Positions 1 through 8,178 are shown, counted from the first letter of the stretch. The stretch: DNA of 64,000 nt from an uncultured Actinomycetes bacterium (GCA_903834145.1 CAILHY010000014.1:1-64000); one strand, 5' to 3'. Notes: a model not told the origin generated them from the sequence alone. A program made the numbers and translations.

Positions 1-2
1 CA

Positions 3-593
3 CGAGTGCTCTCTGCAACACCGGCGGGAACAATGGTGACTCCGCAAGGGACGTTGCCGCATTACACATTAGACATGTCCGCCTATCCCGATTCGATGGC
101 GGGAAGTCATGGAAAAGATGGCGGAGTACATCCTGATTGGGTCACATATGGTGACTACACAAACTTTAAAGTACCTGCACATTCAGTCATCACGATCACT
201 ATTAAGCAATATGACTCTGGCGCACGTATAACAAACGATTTCTTTGCCATGGTGCATGGGACGTTGGATGGCACTGCACTTGTTAATGGTGCGGCTGTTA
301 AATCCGTAGATCCGCAAGCGGTTGGTCATACATTTACATTGCACGGCCTTGCAGATTCGAAATCACAAATCTTTGTCAGCGTTCCTCTTCCATCTGTTCC
401 TGATTCAAAAGTTCCAGATTCCGGATACACATCCACACCTAACGTGGTGACATTTTCATTCATAACGGGAGATGCCGGTGAGTATGTGTGGAATTGCGAA
501 TATCCATGCGGAGACGGAACAACAGCTCGCTTTGGTGGACCAATGTCTACACAAGGGTATATGGCCGGCAACTTCACTGTAGCGAACGCTTAA
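3..593 (+). CDS. Cupredoxin-like protein, 5' end outside the window
   Basis: The reading frame is open to the left edge, so the N-terminus (probably a signal peptide or membrane anchor) is missing. The first start-like codon inside is GTG at 6, but no ribosome site can be seen. The visible 195 residues look like a beta-sandwich cupredoxin. About 30 residues from the C-terminus is W-N-C-x3-C-G, followed by two Met residues, and a possible His ligand sits in FFAMVHG. The C-x3-C resembles the CuA site of oxidase subunit II, but the CuA His four residues after the second Cys is absent. It ends 13 bases before ctaC, so it probably belongs to the oxidase operon. A role in electron transfer or copper delivery to the oxidase is inference; the family is not firmly recognised. 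Confidence 0.6.
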   Translation, partial: RVLSATPAGTMVTPQGTLPHYTLDMSAYPDSMAGSHGKDGGVHPDWVTYGDYTNFKVPAHSVITITIKQYDSGARITNDFFAMVHGTLDGTALVNGAAVKSVDPQAVGHTFTLHGLADSKSQIFVSVPLPSVPDSKVPDSGYTSTPNVVTFSFITGDAGEYVWNCEYPCGDGTTARFGGPMSTQGYMAGNFTVANA

Positions 594-606
594 GGGGGCG
601 CACATA

Positions 607-1374
607 ATGTCTGAATTAGAAACAGCAAAACGCCTTGCATGGTGGAAGCGTGCCGATGCCAAGAAAGCTGTAGTGCTTTGGGCAATTTTCACTCTCGTGA
701 TTGGCTATGTCGCATCTACCATTCAAACGCGCGTCATGGGATCCGCTGCATCTGAAAATATGTCCAGCACCATCAACATGATCAAAATCTTTACCTGGGC
801 CGCTTCTCCTGTCGCAGGTTTAGTGGCCGCACTAACAATTACTACATTGTTAGGTAAGCGACATTTCGGCGACAACCCTCCACCTGAAGCAGAACACGAA
901 ATTCGCAACAGCCCAAAAGTTGCGGCAACGTGGGTAGTCGTTTCAACATTGCTCTGTCTCTTTGCTGTGATTTACGGAATGGTGCTTGTTCAGAAAGATG
1001 AGAACAATCTTCGCTCGGCAAATTCACTCAATATTGATGTTACTGGCCAACAGTGGGCGTGGAGTTTTAATTATGTAGATAACGGCGGTGCACAAAGCGC
1101 TGATCTTTATCTACCCGTTGATAAGCACGTTGTCTTTCACGTAACGAGCACCGATGTGATGCACTCATTCTGGATAGTTCAAATGGGTATCAAAGTCGAT
1201 GCCAACCCTGGATACATAACCGAGACAGCAACAACACCCAACAAGATTGGTGTGTATGACTTGCGGTGCGCAGAACTGTGCGGCCTCTACCACGCATACA
1301 TGCAGAAACAAGTTCACGTTGTGAGCCAAGCCGATTATGACGCGTGGGTTCAAAGCCAAGGAGGAAAAGCCTGA
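607..1374 (+). CDS. ctaC: Cytochrome c oxidase subunit II
   Basis: Subunit II of the aa3-type oxidase; it accepts electrons from cytochrome c at the CuA centre outside the membrane. There are two N-terminal membrane segments (about residues 20-40 and 60-85, with another hydrophobic stretch near 105-125), then a cupredoxin domain. The QWxWxF motif (QWAWSF) and the CuA signature C221-A-E-L-C225-G-L-Y-H229-A-Y-M232 are intact, with the first His in VMHSFW. The ATG follows GGGGGCG and is 13 bases after the upstream cupredoxin gene. Its stop overlaps the ctaD start (TGATG). There is no fused cytochrome c domain and no obvious lipobox Cys at the N-terminus. Identification is firm. Confidence 0.96.
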   Translation: MSELETAKRLAWWKRADAKKAVVLWAIFTLVIGYVASTIQTRVMGSAASENMSSTINMIKIFTWAASPVAGLVAALTITTLLGKRHFGDNPPPEAEHEIRNSPKVAATWVVVSTLLCLFAVIYGMVLVQKDENNLRSANSLNIDVTGQQWAWSFNYVDNGGAQSADLYLPVDKHVVFHVTSTDVMHSFWIVQMGIKVDANPGYITETATTPNKIGVYDLRCAELCGLYHAYMQKQVHVVSQADYDAWVQSQGGKA

Positions 1375-3251
1375 TGACAACAGTGACAAATCGGCCCGCA
1401 CCAGCAGGTCCAACGGCGCCAAAGAAGGCGCTCATTGAAAGACTCAGCATCATCACCGGCCTACTACTCGGCGTCGTTGGAGCACTTTTGTGCTGGTATC
1501 TCGCCCGTACTTTCCTTCCTGTAAACACTGATGGTTCCTACATCAAAACTCGTATGGATCAAGAAGTATTTATCGCCATGATCGGTTGGTTTGTTGGCTT
1601 CATGACAGGAATGGGCGCACTCATTGGACCATTTCGTTGGTTGCTCGGAAAAGATCTCACACACGATGAGAACATGTTTTATGCCGGCAAAGATCAAGGC
1701 GTAAAGCGTTACTTCCGATACACGACAGATCACAAGGTTGTGGGCATTCAGTATCTTGTCATCACGATGGTCGTCTTCTTTGTAGGTGGCGTTCTTGCGA
1801 TGCTGATCCGCACAGACCTTGGTCACAAAGGTGGCAATTGGTTACAACCACAGACTTACAACACTGTTGTAGGAATGCATGGAATCACCATGGTCGTTGG
1901 CGCCATCATCATGGTCACGGGACCTTTCGGTAACTTCATCATGCCAATCATGATCGGTGCGCGCGATATGGCTTTCCCTCGCCTGAACGCCCTGAGCTTC
2001 TGGTTAGTTGTTGCTGCGGTACCACCACTTCTCTCAGCGCTATGGCTTGGCGGAATTCCTACTGGTTGGTCCGCCTATAACCCATTAGAGAATCAAGCTC
2101 CTCCAGGAATGGATGGATTCATTATGGCCATCTGCATCTTTGCGATTTCTACCATGGTTGCTGGTGCAAATATCACAGCAACGGCAATCAAGATGCGTGC
2201 CAAGGGAATGACATGGAACCGCACCCCGATCTTTATCTACGGTGTTGTTGCATCCGTTGCACTTGCACTTCCTGTCTTTCCGGTCTTCTTCCTTTCCCAA
2301 GTTTTGTCAGGGCTAGATCGGGCAACTGGATCCACGTTCTTTGATGTACGGGGTGGTGGAAGTCCATGGCTCTATGAGAACTTGTTCTGGATCATGGGAC
2401 ACCCTGAGGTCTACGTAATCCTGATTCCTTCACTTGCTGCGTTGATGGAGATGGCGCCAGTATTTACTCGTCGCCCACTCTTTAGTTTCAATTTAGCAAT
2501 CATGGGTATCGCCGGAATTTCAGGTCTCTCTGTTTTGGTCTGGGCTCATCACTTGTACGTCAGTGGCTGGGCTCCACTCCTGAATGGTCCATTTATGTTG
2601 ACGACCGAATTGATTTCGATACCGACGGGAATGCTTTTCCTGGTGTTGATCGGAACTCTTTGGCGAGGGCGGGTCTGGATTACTCTGCCCACCGCTGCCA
2701 TTTATGCAGTTCTCCTTAACTTCACCATCGGTGGAATCACAGGCATCTATCTCTCAGATGTTTCTGCTGATGCAGCGCTGCATGGTTCCTTGTTCGTAAC
2801 GGCGCACTTTCATTACACGTTAATGGGCTCTGGACTCACTGCCGCCATCGGCGCAATGGTCTATTGGTTCCCAAAAATGACAGGGCGCATGTTCGATAAG
2901 AAACTGGGCTGGACTGCATTCTGGATTACTCAAATCGGTTTCCAGATTACTTTCATGGGAATGTTCATGGTTGGTCTTGCCGGACAACCGCGACGCGTTG
3001 GTGCGATTTCTGATTTCTTCCATCAAGGAAACGTCATCGCAACTGCGGGTGCCTACATCATTATGGCGGGAATGTTGGTCTTGCTTCATGGCGTTGTAGT
3101 TTCATGGGTCTGGGGAGTGAAAGCGCCTCAAAATCCTTGGTTCGCTAAATCCCTCGAGTGGAGCGTTGCCAATCCAGTTCCGCTCGAGAACTTTGCTGTT
3201 CTTCCTGTAGTTACTGAAGATGTATACGGTTATGGAAAGGCACAATCATGA
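1374..3251 (+). CDS. ctaD: Cytochrome c oxidase subunit I
   Basis: Catalytic heme-copper subunit of the terminal oxidase. The start at 1374 is chosen because AAGGAGG lies at 1358-1364 and the ATG overlaps the ctaC stop; an in-frame upstream codon at 1344 would run far into ctaC. At 625 residues it is longer than the usual 550-580. The canonical core begins near residue 105 (YTTDHKVVG) and is preceded by an extension with two extra membrane segments. Visible hallmarks are the heme a ligand in GMHGITMV, HPEVY with the CuB His and cross-link Tyr, WAHHLYVSG with the other CuB His pair, and TAHFHYTL with the two heme His. It is co-transcribed with ctaC and ctaE. Confidence 0.97.
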   Translation: MTTVTNRPAPAGPTAPKKALIERLSIITGLLLGVVGALLCWYLARTFLPVNTDGSYIKTRMDQEVFIAMIGWFVGFMTGMGALIGPFRWLLGKDLTHDENMFYAGKDQGVKRYFRYTTDHKVVGIQYLVITMVVFFVGGVLAMLIRTDLGHKGGNWLQPQTYNTVVGMHGITMVVGAIIMVTGPFGNFIMPIMIGARDMAFPRLNALSFWLVVAAVPPLLSALWLGGIPTGWSAYNPLENQAPPGMDGFIMAICIFAISTMVAGANITATAIKMRAKGMTWNRTPIFIYGVVASVALALPVFPVFFLSQVLSGLDRATGSTFFDVRGGGSPWLYENLFWIMGHPEVYVILIPSLAALMEMAPVFTRRPLFSFNLAIMGIAGISGLSVLVWAHHLYVSGWAPLLNGPFMLTTELISIPTGMLFLVLIGTLWRGRVWITLPTAAIYAVLLNFTIGGITGIYLSDVSADAALHGSLFVTAHFHYTLMGSGLTAAIGAMVYWFPKMTGRMFDKKLGWTAFWITQIGFQITFMGMFMVGLAGQPRRVGAISDFFHQGNVIATAGAYIIMAGMLVLLHGVVVSWVWGVKAPQNPWFAKSLEWSVANPVPLENFAVLPVVTEDVYGYGKAQS

Positions 3252-3856
3252 GCGTCGATCATGCACACACCGCACATCACGAACATCCAGATGCAGTCGG
3301 ATCACGAAACCGCCTCGGCGTAGTTCTGATCCTTGTTGCAGATATCGCGTTTGCACTCAGCGTTCTCTTTGTCTACTTCTATCTGCGTGGACAAAATGTC
3401 AATGGGCTCTGGTTACCAAAAGCTAGTTCCACTGCACCTGCAACAATTCCGGTTGCTATTGCTGGCACATGGTATGTCACCATCATCGCGGCCGTGGGTC
3501 TTCTGACTCATCGTTATGCGTTAGCAGGAGCTCGCGCCAAGAATCAAGCGCAACTGAATTTGGGTTCACTGATTGCGTTGATAGCCAGTGTTCTCGCACT
3601 TGCCTATCAAGTGATCTTAATGAACGGCGCTGCATTTACAATCACGATGGGTGCCTACGCATCCTGCTATTACCTCATCGCAGGACTTAACGTCATGCAC
3701 TTGCTCTTCACGGTATTTATCGCGTTGGGTAATTGGAATCGCGCTCGCTTAGGTATCTACGCAGCCGATCATTGGCATGTAGATATCGTCCAAGTGTGGT
3801 GGATCTGGATGACGGTCTCCTCATTGTTTGGAGCATTTGCACTCTCCTTCAAGTAG
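3248..3856 (+). CDS. ctaE: Cytochrome c oxidase subunit III
   Basis: Membrane subunit III of the oxidase, 202 residues with five hydrophobic segments. The conserved end (DHWHVDIVQVWWIWM) is clear, including the His/Asp/Trp-rich WHxVDxVW motif of the family. The N-terminus is His-rich and cytosolic. The ATG overlaps the ctaD stop (ATGA), which indicates translational coupling. This is the last gene of the oxidase unit; a strong inverted repeat follows 20 bases after the stop. Heme O synthase (ctaB) for the same enzyme lies 10 kb downstream. Confidence 0.95.
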   Translation: MSVDHAHTAHHEHPDAVGSRNRLGVVLILVADIAFALSVLFVYFYLRGQNVNGLWLPKASSTAPATIPVAIAGTWYVTIIAAVGLLTHRYALAGARAKNQAQLNLGSLIALIASVLALAYQVILMNGAAFTITMGAYASCYYLIAGLNVMHLLFTVFIALGNWNRARLGIYAADHWHVDIVQVWWIWMTVSSLFGAFALSFK

Positions 3857-3875
3857 ACACCTTTCACCCTCGAGC

Positions 3876-3908
3876 GAAGGCACTGCGCTAACCTTGCGCA
3901 GTGCCTTC
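3876..3908 (+). terminator. Perfect 13-bp hairpin after ctaE
   Basis: GAAGGCACTGCGC (3876-3888) and its exact reverse complement (3896-3908) flank a 7-base loop. Placed just after the oxidase operon it looks like an intrinsic terminator, but the T tract that follows is weak (TTCGTTG). The loop holds the -10 box of the next gene and the right arm contains its start codon, so the structure may also be regulatory. Confidence 0.6.
3889..3894 (+). promoter_or_regulatory. Leaderless-type -10 box (TAACCT) of the DMT transporter
   Basis: TAACCT is followed by exactly six bases (TGCGCA) and then the GTG at 3901. The same spacing recurs at nine other genes in the window. The box lies in the loop of the hairpin at 3876-3908. 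Confidence 0.55.
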
Positions 3909-4800
3909 TTCGTTGAAAAATAAATCCTGGCTTCCGGTATATATCGCTCTTGGAATTGTCTGGGGATGCTCATTCATTTTTATTAAGTTGGGCCTTGAGT
4001 TCCTCACACCTGTTGGGGTCGCCTTTGGGCGCACCGCCCTTGGTGCACTTGCACTAGTTGTTGTCAGTAAATCTCGAAAGATTTCACTACCCACAGATAA
4101 GCGGATATGGGCGCACTTGTGGGTTGTAGCGATGTTGCTCAATGTTGTCCCCGGTGTACTTTTCGGCCTGGCAGAAACTCATGTCACATCGATCTTGGCA
4201 GGAATTATCAACGCGGTAACTCCATTGATGACGTTGTCCGTCATGATGATCGTCTTTCGCGAAGAGAGAGCAAAGAGTTACCAAGTAGGCGGGCTCATAA
4301 TTGGGTTCCTTGGAGTCCTGACGGTTCTAGGTGCATGGCATGGCCTTGGCGCCAATCCAATCTCGGCAATCGTGGCTTTACTTGCCGCAGTGCTTTGTTA
4401 TGGCTTCGCATTTCCGTATTCGCGTAAATTCGTTCTGCCTTACAAACTCAGACCGGAAGCCGCTGCGACAACTCAAGTGTGCTTGGCTGCGGCAACACTC
4501 CTACCGTTCTATTTAATGAACGGCATTGCACGCGATAATTACCGTCCAGGCCCGGTTTTAGCGATGATTGCCCTCGGGGTATTTGGTACGGGATTTGCCT
4601 ACATTTGGAATTTTCAGATCATGGCAGCTGCAGGAAGCGCCATTGCAAGTTCGGTAACGTATGTGACACCTGTTGTTGCAGTGATTGTTGGAATAATTTT
4701 CTTGGGTGAGAATCTTTCTTGGAACGAACCTTTAGGGGGCGTAATCGTTTTACTGGGTGCGGCAATAAGCCAGGGGAGGCTTGGACTTAATCGAGAGTAA
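3901..4800 (+). CDS. EamA/DMT-superfamily transporter
   Basis: Inner-membrane transporter of the drug/metabolite superfamily, 299 residues with ten predicted membrane helices in two EamA repeats (about residues 10-140 and 150-290). It probably exports an amino acid or small metabolite; the substrate cannot be read from sequence. The GTG start at 3901 is supported by a TANNNT box exactly six bases upstream, so translation is probably leaderless; a TTG at 3913 is the alternative. It converges on the NiCoT gene with a 14-base overlap of the 3' ends. Confidence 0.85.
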   Translation: MPSSLKNKSWLPVYIALGIVWGCSFIFIKLGLEFLTPVGVAFGRTALGALALVVVSKSRKISLPTDKRIWAHLWVVAMLLNVVPGVLFGLAETHVTSILAGIINAVTPLMTLSVMMIVFREERAKSYQVGGLIIGFLGVLTVLGAWHGLGANPISAIVALLAAVLCYGFAFPYSRKFVLPYKLRPEAAATTQVCLAAATLLPFYLMNGIARDNYRPGPVLAMIALGVFGTGFAYIWNFQIMAAAGSAIASSVTYVTPVVAVIVGIIFLGENLSWNEPLGGVIVLLGAAISQGRLGLNRE

Positions 4801-5974
4801 AAGCTGCGCGAATGGGACCTAATTCTATGCCAGCTTTTGCGTGATCGGATTGTTCTCCGCGTGTAAGTTGCGATGCATGTGCCTTGTTATGCCAGCGCTC
4901 TTCGATTTTGCCAAAGCGCCAAAGTGCTAGCGCAACGATCCATACAACTGCAAAAAGTCCAACGATGATGTAGCCGGCAGAGTTGAGATTAAATCGTCCC
5001 GCGTAATCCCAGAGGCCACCCGTGAGGTTGAGTTGCTTCACAATCACTTGCAAGATTTCAAGTCCTCCGACAAAGAGCGCAACAGAGACAGATAATCCAG
5101 TAATTACGATGTTGTAGTAAACCTTGCGTACAGGCTTGGAAAATGCCCAACCGTATGCAAAGTTCATAAATGAACCATCGATGGTGTCAAGCAAACTCAT
5201 GCCACCTGCGAAGAAAAACGGCAGCGAAAGAATTGCCCACCAAGGAAGTCCAGCTATAACTGAGGAACCTGCTAGAACCAATAGGCCGATCTCAGTTGCC
5301 GTATCAAATCCGAGCCCAAAGAGAATTCCGAGAGGATACATCTTCCAACTGGCATCAATACGACGGGCAATAGGACCAAAGAAACGCATAAGTAATCCGC
5401 GCGAATTTAGATGCTTCTCCAACTCTTCTTCGTTATACATTCCCTTTCGCATATCAAAGAAAACTCGAAGAATTGAAATAAGAATTACTAAGTTGAGAAT
5501 CGCAATCAACATCAGGAACGCTCCGCTCACGGTTGTACCAATCAGCCCCGTGTAATGGTGCAGTGAAGAATTTTGATCCTTGAGTTGTACACCTAGAGCT
5601 TTAATTCCAAAGTTGAGCAAAATCGCAAGAGTAGCCACGACCGATGAGTGACCAAGAGAGAAGAAGAACCCAACAGCCAAGGGGCGCTTTCCTTCACTCA
5701 TTAATTTGCGAGTGGTGTTATCGATGGCAGAAATATGGTCGGCGTCAAAAGCGTGACGCATGCCCAATGTGTAGGCCAGGGCAGCGGTACCCCAACCAAA
5801 GAGGGAGCCGTCGGAGAGTTTGTAGTGGCCACTGGTGGCAGCGAACATGAGTGCTGCACCTGCAATATGGAGAAAAAGAATGAATCCAAACATTGCGTAG
5901 ATCCTGCGCCATTCATCAGGGGTCAGGCGCTCGCGCAATGGGATGCGCTGGGGTTCTTTAACGAGGATATTCAT
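4787..5974 (-). CDS. NiCoT-family nickel/cobalt permease
   Basis: High-affinity Ni(II)/Co(II) uptake permease of the HoxN/NixA family, 395 residues with about eight membrane helices. The family signature RHAFDADHI (H74-x4-D79-H80) in the second helix is complete, and LGHSSVV (second signature) and GLGFDTATEIG (third signature) are also present. The ATG is preceded by a GAAGGGG ribosome site. A near-perfect Nur-type nickel box lies 34 bases upstream (6009-6025), so I infer repression by a nickel-sensing Fur-family regulator encoded elsewhere. Metal preference (Ni versus Co) cannot be decided from sequence. No nickel enzyme gene is seen in this window. Confidence 0.93.
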   Translation of the reverse strand: MNILVKEPQRIPLRERLTPDEWRRIYAMFGFILFLHIAGAALMFAATSGHYKLSDGSLFGWGTAALAYTLGMRHAFDADHISAIDNTTRKLMSEGKRPLAVGFFFSLGHSSVVATLAILLNFGIKALGVQLKDQNSSLHHYTGLIGTTVSGAFLMLIAILNLVILISILRVFFDMRKGMYNEEELEKHLNSRGLLMRFFGPIARRIDASWKMYPLGILFGLGFDTATEIGLLVLAGSSVIAGLPWWAILSLPFFFAGGMSLLDTIDGSFMNFAYGWAFSKPVRKVYYNIVITGLSVSVALFVGGLEILQVIVKQLNLTGGLWDYAGRFNLNSAGYIIVGLFAVVWIVALALWRFGKIEERWHNKAHASQLTRGEQSDHAKAGIELGPIRAAFTLD

Positions 5975-6008
5975 CTTAAAACCCCTTCTGGAGAGCGACT
6001 TTTCCTAG

Positions 6009-6025
6009 ATGCAAATCGTTTGCAA
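6009..6025 (-). promoter_or_regulatory. Candidate Nur (nickel regulator) box upstream of the NiCoT gene
   Basis: On the minus strand the site reads TTGCAA-ACGAT-TTGCAT. This matches the Streptomyces Nur consensus tTGCaa-N5-ttGCAA at 11 of 12 positions. The core TGCAAA-N3-TTTGCA is a perfect palindrome. It sits 34 bases before the permease start, a position that suits repression. Confidence 0.6.
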
Positions 6026-6172
6026 GTAGTAAGGGTAAAGGGTGATCTTCAACCCGTCCACTTGAAATATGAGCGTATTCACAGCGAAAGCGCCCACCCT
6101 CAATTGGCGCGGGGGGCGCAACCTCCATAATCTTATGAAATACAGGCGTAATAATTAATGAGGAGCAACCCG

Positions 6173-7768
6173 TTGTCTTTGAAATCTAGATCCCCGCTTG
6201 TGGCTGTATTGGGCTGCGCTCTTGTTTTGTCCATGGGAGCGATTCCAACGGCAAACGCTGGCGCCAAATCTGCGGCCTCAGTAGCTTGCGGGTGGGATCG
6301 CGCTACAGGTTGGGTCAAACGCGAAAATCTTAAAGTTGGTGATGCTTCATGGTCGGTAGGAATTCCATTGGAATACAGCGGAGATTACGGATCTAAAGAG
6401 AAGAAGACTTCGCCGATCAAAACCCTCGCTAAGGCTGTGGGAGTAAAAGCGGTGGAAGGATGGCTAGATGCCTCCAGCGCAACGTGTGGAGAGAGCATTG
6501 GATTACACATCACCGGAAATGGTGCCCCTGTAACGGTAAGAGTTTTCAGAATGGGTTATTACGGCGGCACCGGTGCACGATTAGTAGAAACTGCAACAAC
6601 CAAACCCGTCGCCGCAATTCCAACTTCTCAAATATCAGCGTCGCCACAATCAACGGTGACAACCACGTGGCCTGTTGCATGGGATTTCAAGGTTTCAACA
6701 AATACGGTGCCTGGTCAGTATTTATTGAGACTTGATGATGGCGGTGGAGATTCTTCTTTCGTGCCATTAACAATTCTTGACCCACAAGCAAAGAGTGAAA
6801 TAACTCTTGTCTCCTCCGTTCTCACATGGCAGTCCTATAACCAGTGGGGTGGATATTCCTTGTACAAGGGCCCCAATGGCACCCGTTTAACTAAAGCCAA
6901 TGTTGTTTCCTTCAATCGCCCTTATGACGGAGATGGATCTGGCCAATTTAGATATATGGAATACCCGATTTTGAAGTTAGCTGAACAACTGGGCATTGAC
7001 ATGAATTACATCACCGATCTTGAACTCAATAAGGATGCATCAACCCTCAATAACACAAGTTCAATAATTCTTGGTGGGCATGCAGAATATTGGACAACGC
7101 AAATGCGTGCATCGCTGCAATCTGCTGTACATCGAGGCGTCAATCTAGTTTCTTTTGGCGGCAACGCAATTTATAACCGCCCGAGGTATGACGCAAAAAC
7201 CCGAGAGATGATTATGTGGAGAGGCTCCACGTCAGATCCTGGGCGTCTGGATCCGTTGTTGGCAACGACTGAATGGCGAAACGCTCCGATTCATCAGCCA
7301 GAATCAAAGTTACTGGGATCCCAATATGTAGGCCTGGGAGTCGATGGCGATTACACCATCACCCATCCTGATCGTTGGCCTTTCAATACCGAGAGACATC
7401 CGAACGTATTGAAAAATATCGTGGGCCGAGAAGTTGACTCACCACTGTATGCACCAGGTCCGGCTGTTGAAGCCCTTGCTGTTTCGAAAATCAATTTCCG
7501 AGGCAAGGCGATCACAACAATGGCCACGTATTACACAAACCCAAAGGGCGCGGGGATCATTGATATCGGCACGAATGGTTGGACCTGTGTCATTGACGAT
7601 ATTTGCCCTTGGCACCCAAATATTTCAAAAGATACCCAGACCGATTCACGACTCGTCACCCTAGAGATCCTCAAAGGTCTCACCAAGGGCCCTCTAGCTA
7701 ATTGGCGTCCTGCAATCACAGATGTTCCTGCACGAACACAAGGCAAACGCGTTGGTTTGATTGCTTAA
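6173..7768 (+). CDS. Exported N,N-dimethylformamidase large-subunit-like protein
   Basis: About 531 residues. The TTG at 6173 is chosen because GAGGAG (6160-6165) lies 7 bases before it and because the protein then begins with a textbook Sec signal peptide (Lys/Arg, hydrophobic core, cleavage after A-N-A); an in-frame ATG at 6158 is the alternative. The mature part resembles the N,N-dimethylformamidase beta-subunit domain: an N-terminal beta-sandwich (VRVFRMGYYGG), then a glutamine-amidotransferase-like Rossmann part (SYNQWGGYSLY, IILGGHAEYWTTQMR, NLVSFGGNAIYNR). The cytosolic enzyme hydrolyses dimethylformamide with mononuclear iron held by Tyr/Glu; whether those residues remain here I cannot decide. 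An extracytoplasmic hydrolase of unknown substrate is the safest reading. Confidence 0.7.
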   Translation: MSLKSRSPLVAVLGCALVLSMGAIPTANAGAKSAASVACGWDRATGWVKRENLKVGDASWSVGIPLEYSGDYGSKEKKTSPIKTLAKAVGVKAVEGWLDASSATCGESIGLHITGNGAPVTVRVFRMGYYGGTGARLVETATTKPVAAIPTSQISASPQSTVTTTWPVAWDFKVSTNTVPGQYLLRLDDGGGDSSFVPLTILDPQAKSEITLVSSVLTWQSYNQWGGYSLYKGPNGTRLTKANVVSFNRPYDGDGSGQFRYMEYPILKLAEQLGIDMNYITDLELNKDASTLNNTSSIILGGHAEYWTTQMRASLQSAVHRGVNLVSFGGNAIYNRPRYDAKTREMIMWRGSTSDPGRLDPLLATTEWRNAPIHQPESKLLGSQYVGLGVDGDYTITHPDRWPFNTERHPNVLKNIVGREVDSPLYAPGPAVEALAVSKINFRGKAITTMATYYTNPKGAGIIDIGTNGWTCVIDDICPWHPNISKDTQTDSRLVTLEILKGLTKGPLANWRPAITDVPARTQGKRVGLIA

Positions 7769-7855
7769 AACTCTCAATTAATTCTCAGGTTGCGAAGCCT
7801 CTTTCACATGGGGCTCTCACCTGACTTTGCCAGTATTCCCCTCTGTCGAAAACAA

Positions 7856-7875
7856 CCATGTATAAACCATGTATA
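7856..7875 (+). repeat. Tandem direct repeat CCATGTATA in a promoter region
   Basis: CCATGTATA occurs at 7856-7864 and 7867-7875, an 11-base period (one helical turn), immediately before the TATATCT box and the AGGAG ribosome site of the next gene. It could bind a regulator on one face of the DNA. Confidence 0.5.
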
Positions 7876-7891
7876 TATCTAGGAGCCCCAC

Positions 7892-8161
7892 ATGAAGAAG
7901 ACTCTCGCTGCCATTGCACTTGCAACAGGTTTAGTAATTGCAGGAACATCTGTTTCAGTCGCTGCAACCTCGGCGCCATCTATTGCTAAGCCAACTAAGC
8001 CAACTAAGAAGGCAAAAGCAGGAGAAGGCACTGCAACTCACGAAATGAGTGAATCCTCCTCTGGACAAGGCGAAGAAGGAACTTCTAAGCCAAAGAAGAA
8101 TTTGATCAAGAAGAGCCTCATTAAGAAAGCCCCTACAGCGAAGGCAACAAAGAAGCCATAG
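7892..8161 (+). CDS. Small secreted Lys-rich protein of unknown function
   Basis: 89 residues: a clear Sec signal peptide (MKKTLAAIALATGLVIAG...VAA) followed by a low-complexity tail rich in Lys, Thr, Ser, Ala and Pro. The tail has repeats such as KPTKPTKK and KKNLIKKSLIKKAP, plus a short acidic/Ser patch in the middle (GEGTATHEMSESSSGQGEE). AGGAG sits 6 bases before the ATG. No domain is recognised. The basic tail could bind DNA, teichoic or phospholipid anions or the wall, but that is speculation. It is a single-gene unit closed by the hairpin at 8179-8217. Confidence 0.75.
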   Translation: MKKTLAAIALATGLVIAGTSVSVAATSAPSIAKPTKPTKKAKAGEGTATHEMSESSSGQGEEGTSKPKKNLIKKSLIKKAPTAKATKKP

Positions 8162-8178
8162 TTATTTATTTTTCTCAG

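Noticed and set aside
5735-6130. 131-codon plus-strand open frame opposite the NiCoT gene
   Set aside because: Its first half mirrors the permease coding strand and its second half runs through the Nur box region; no motif.
5975-6130. Cobalamin riboswitch in the leader of the NiCoT gene
   Set aside because: I looked for the B12-box core and the flanking conserved elements and did not find them; the Nur-type palindrome explains the leader better.
6158-6172. ATG at 6158 as start of the dimethylformamidase-like gene
   Set aside because: Possible, but the GAGGAG site fits the TTG at 6173 and falls inside the first codons if 6158 is used.
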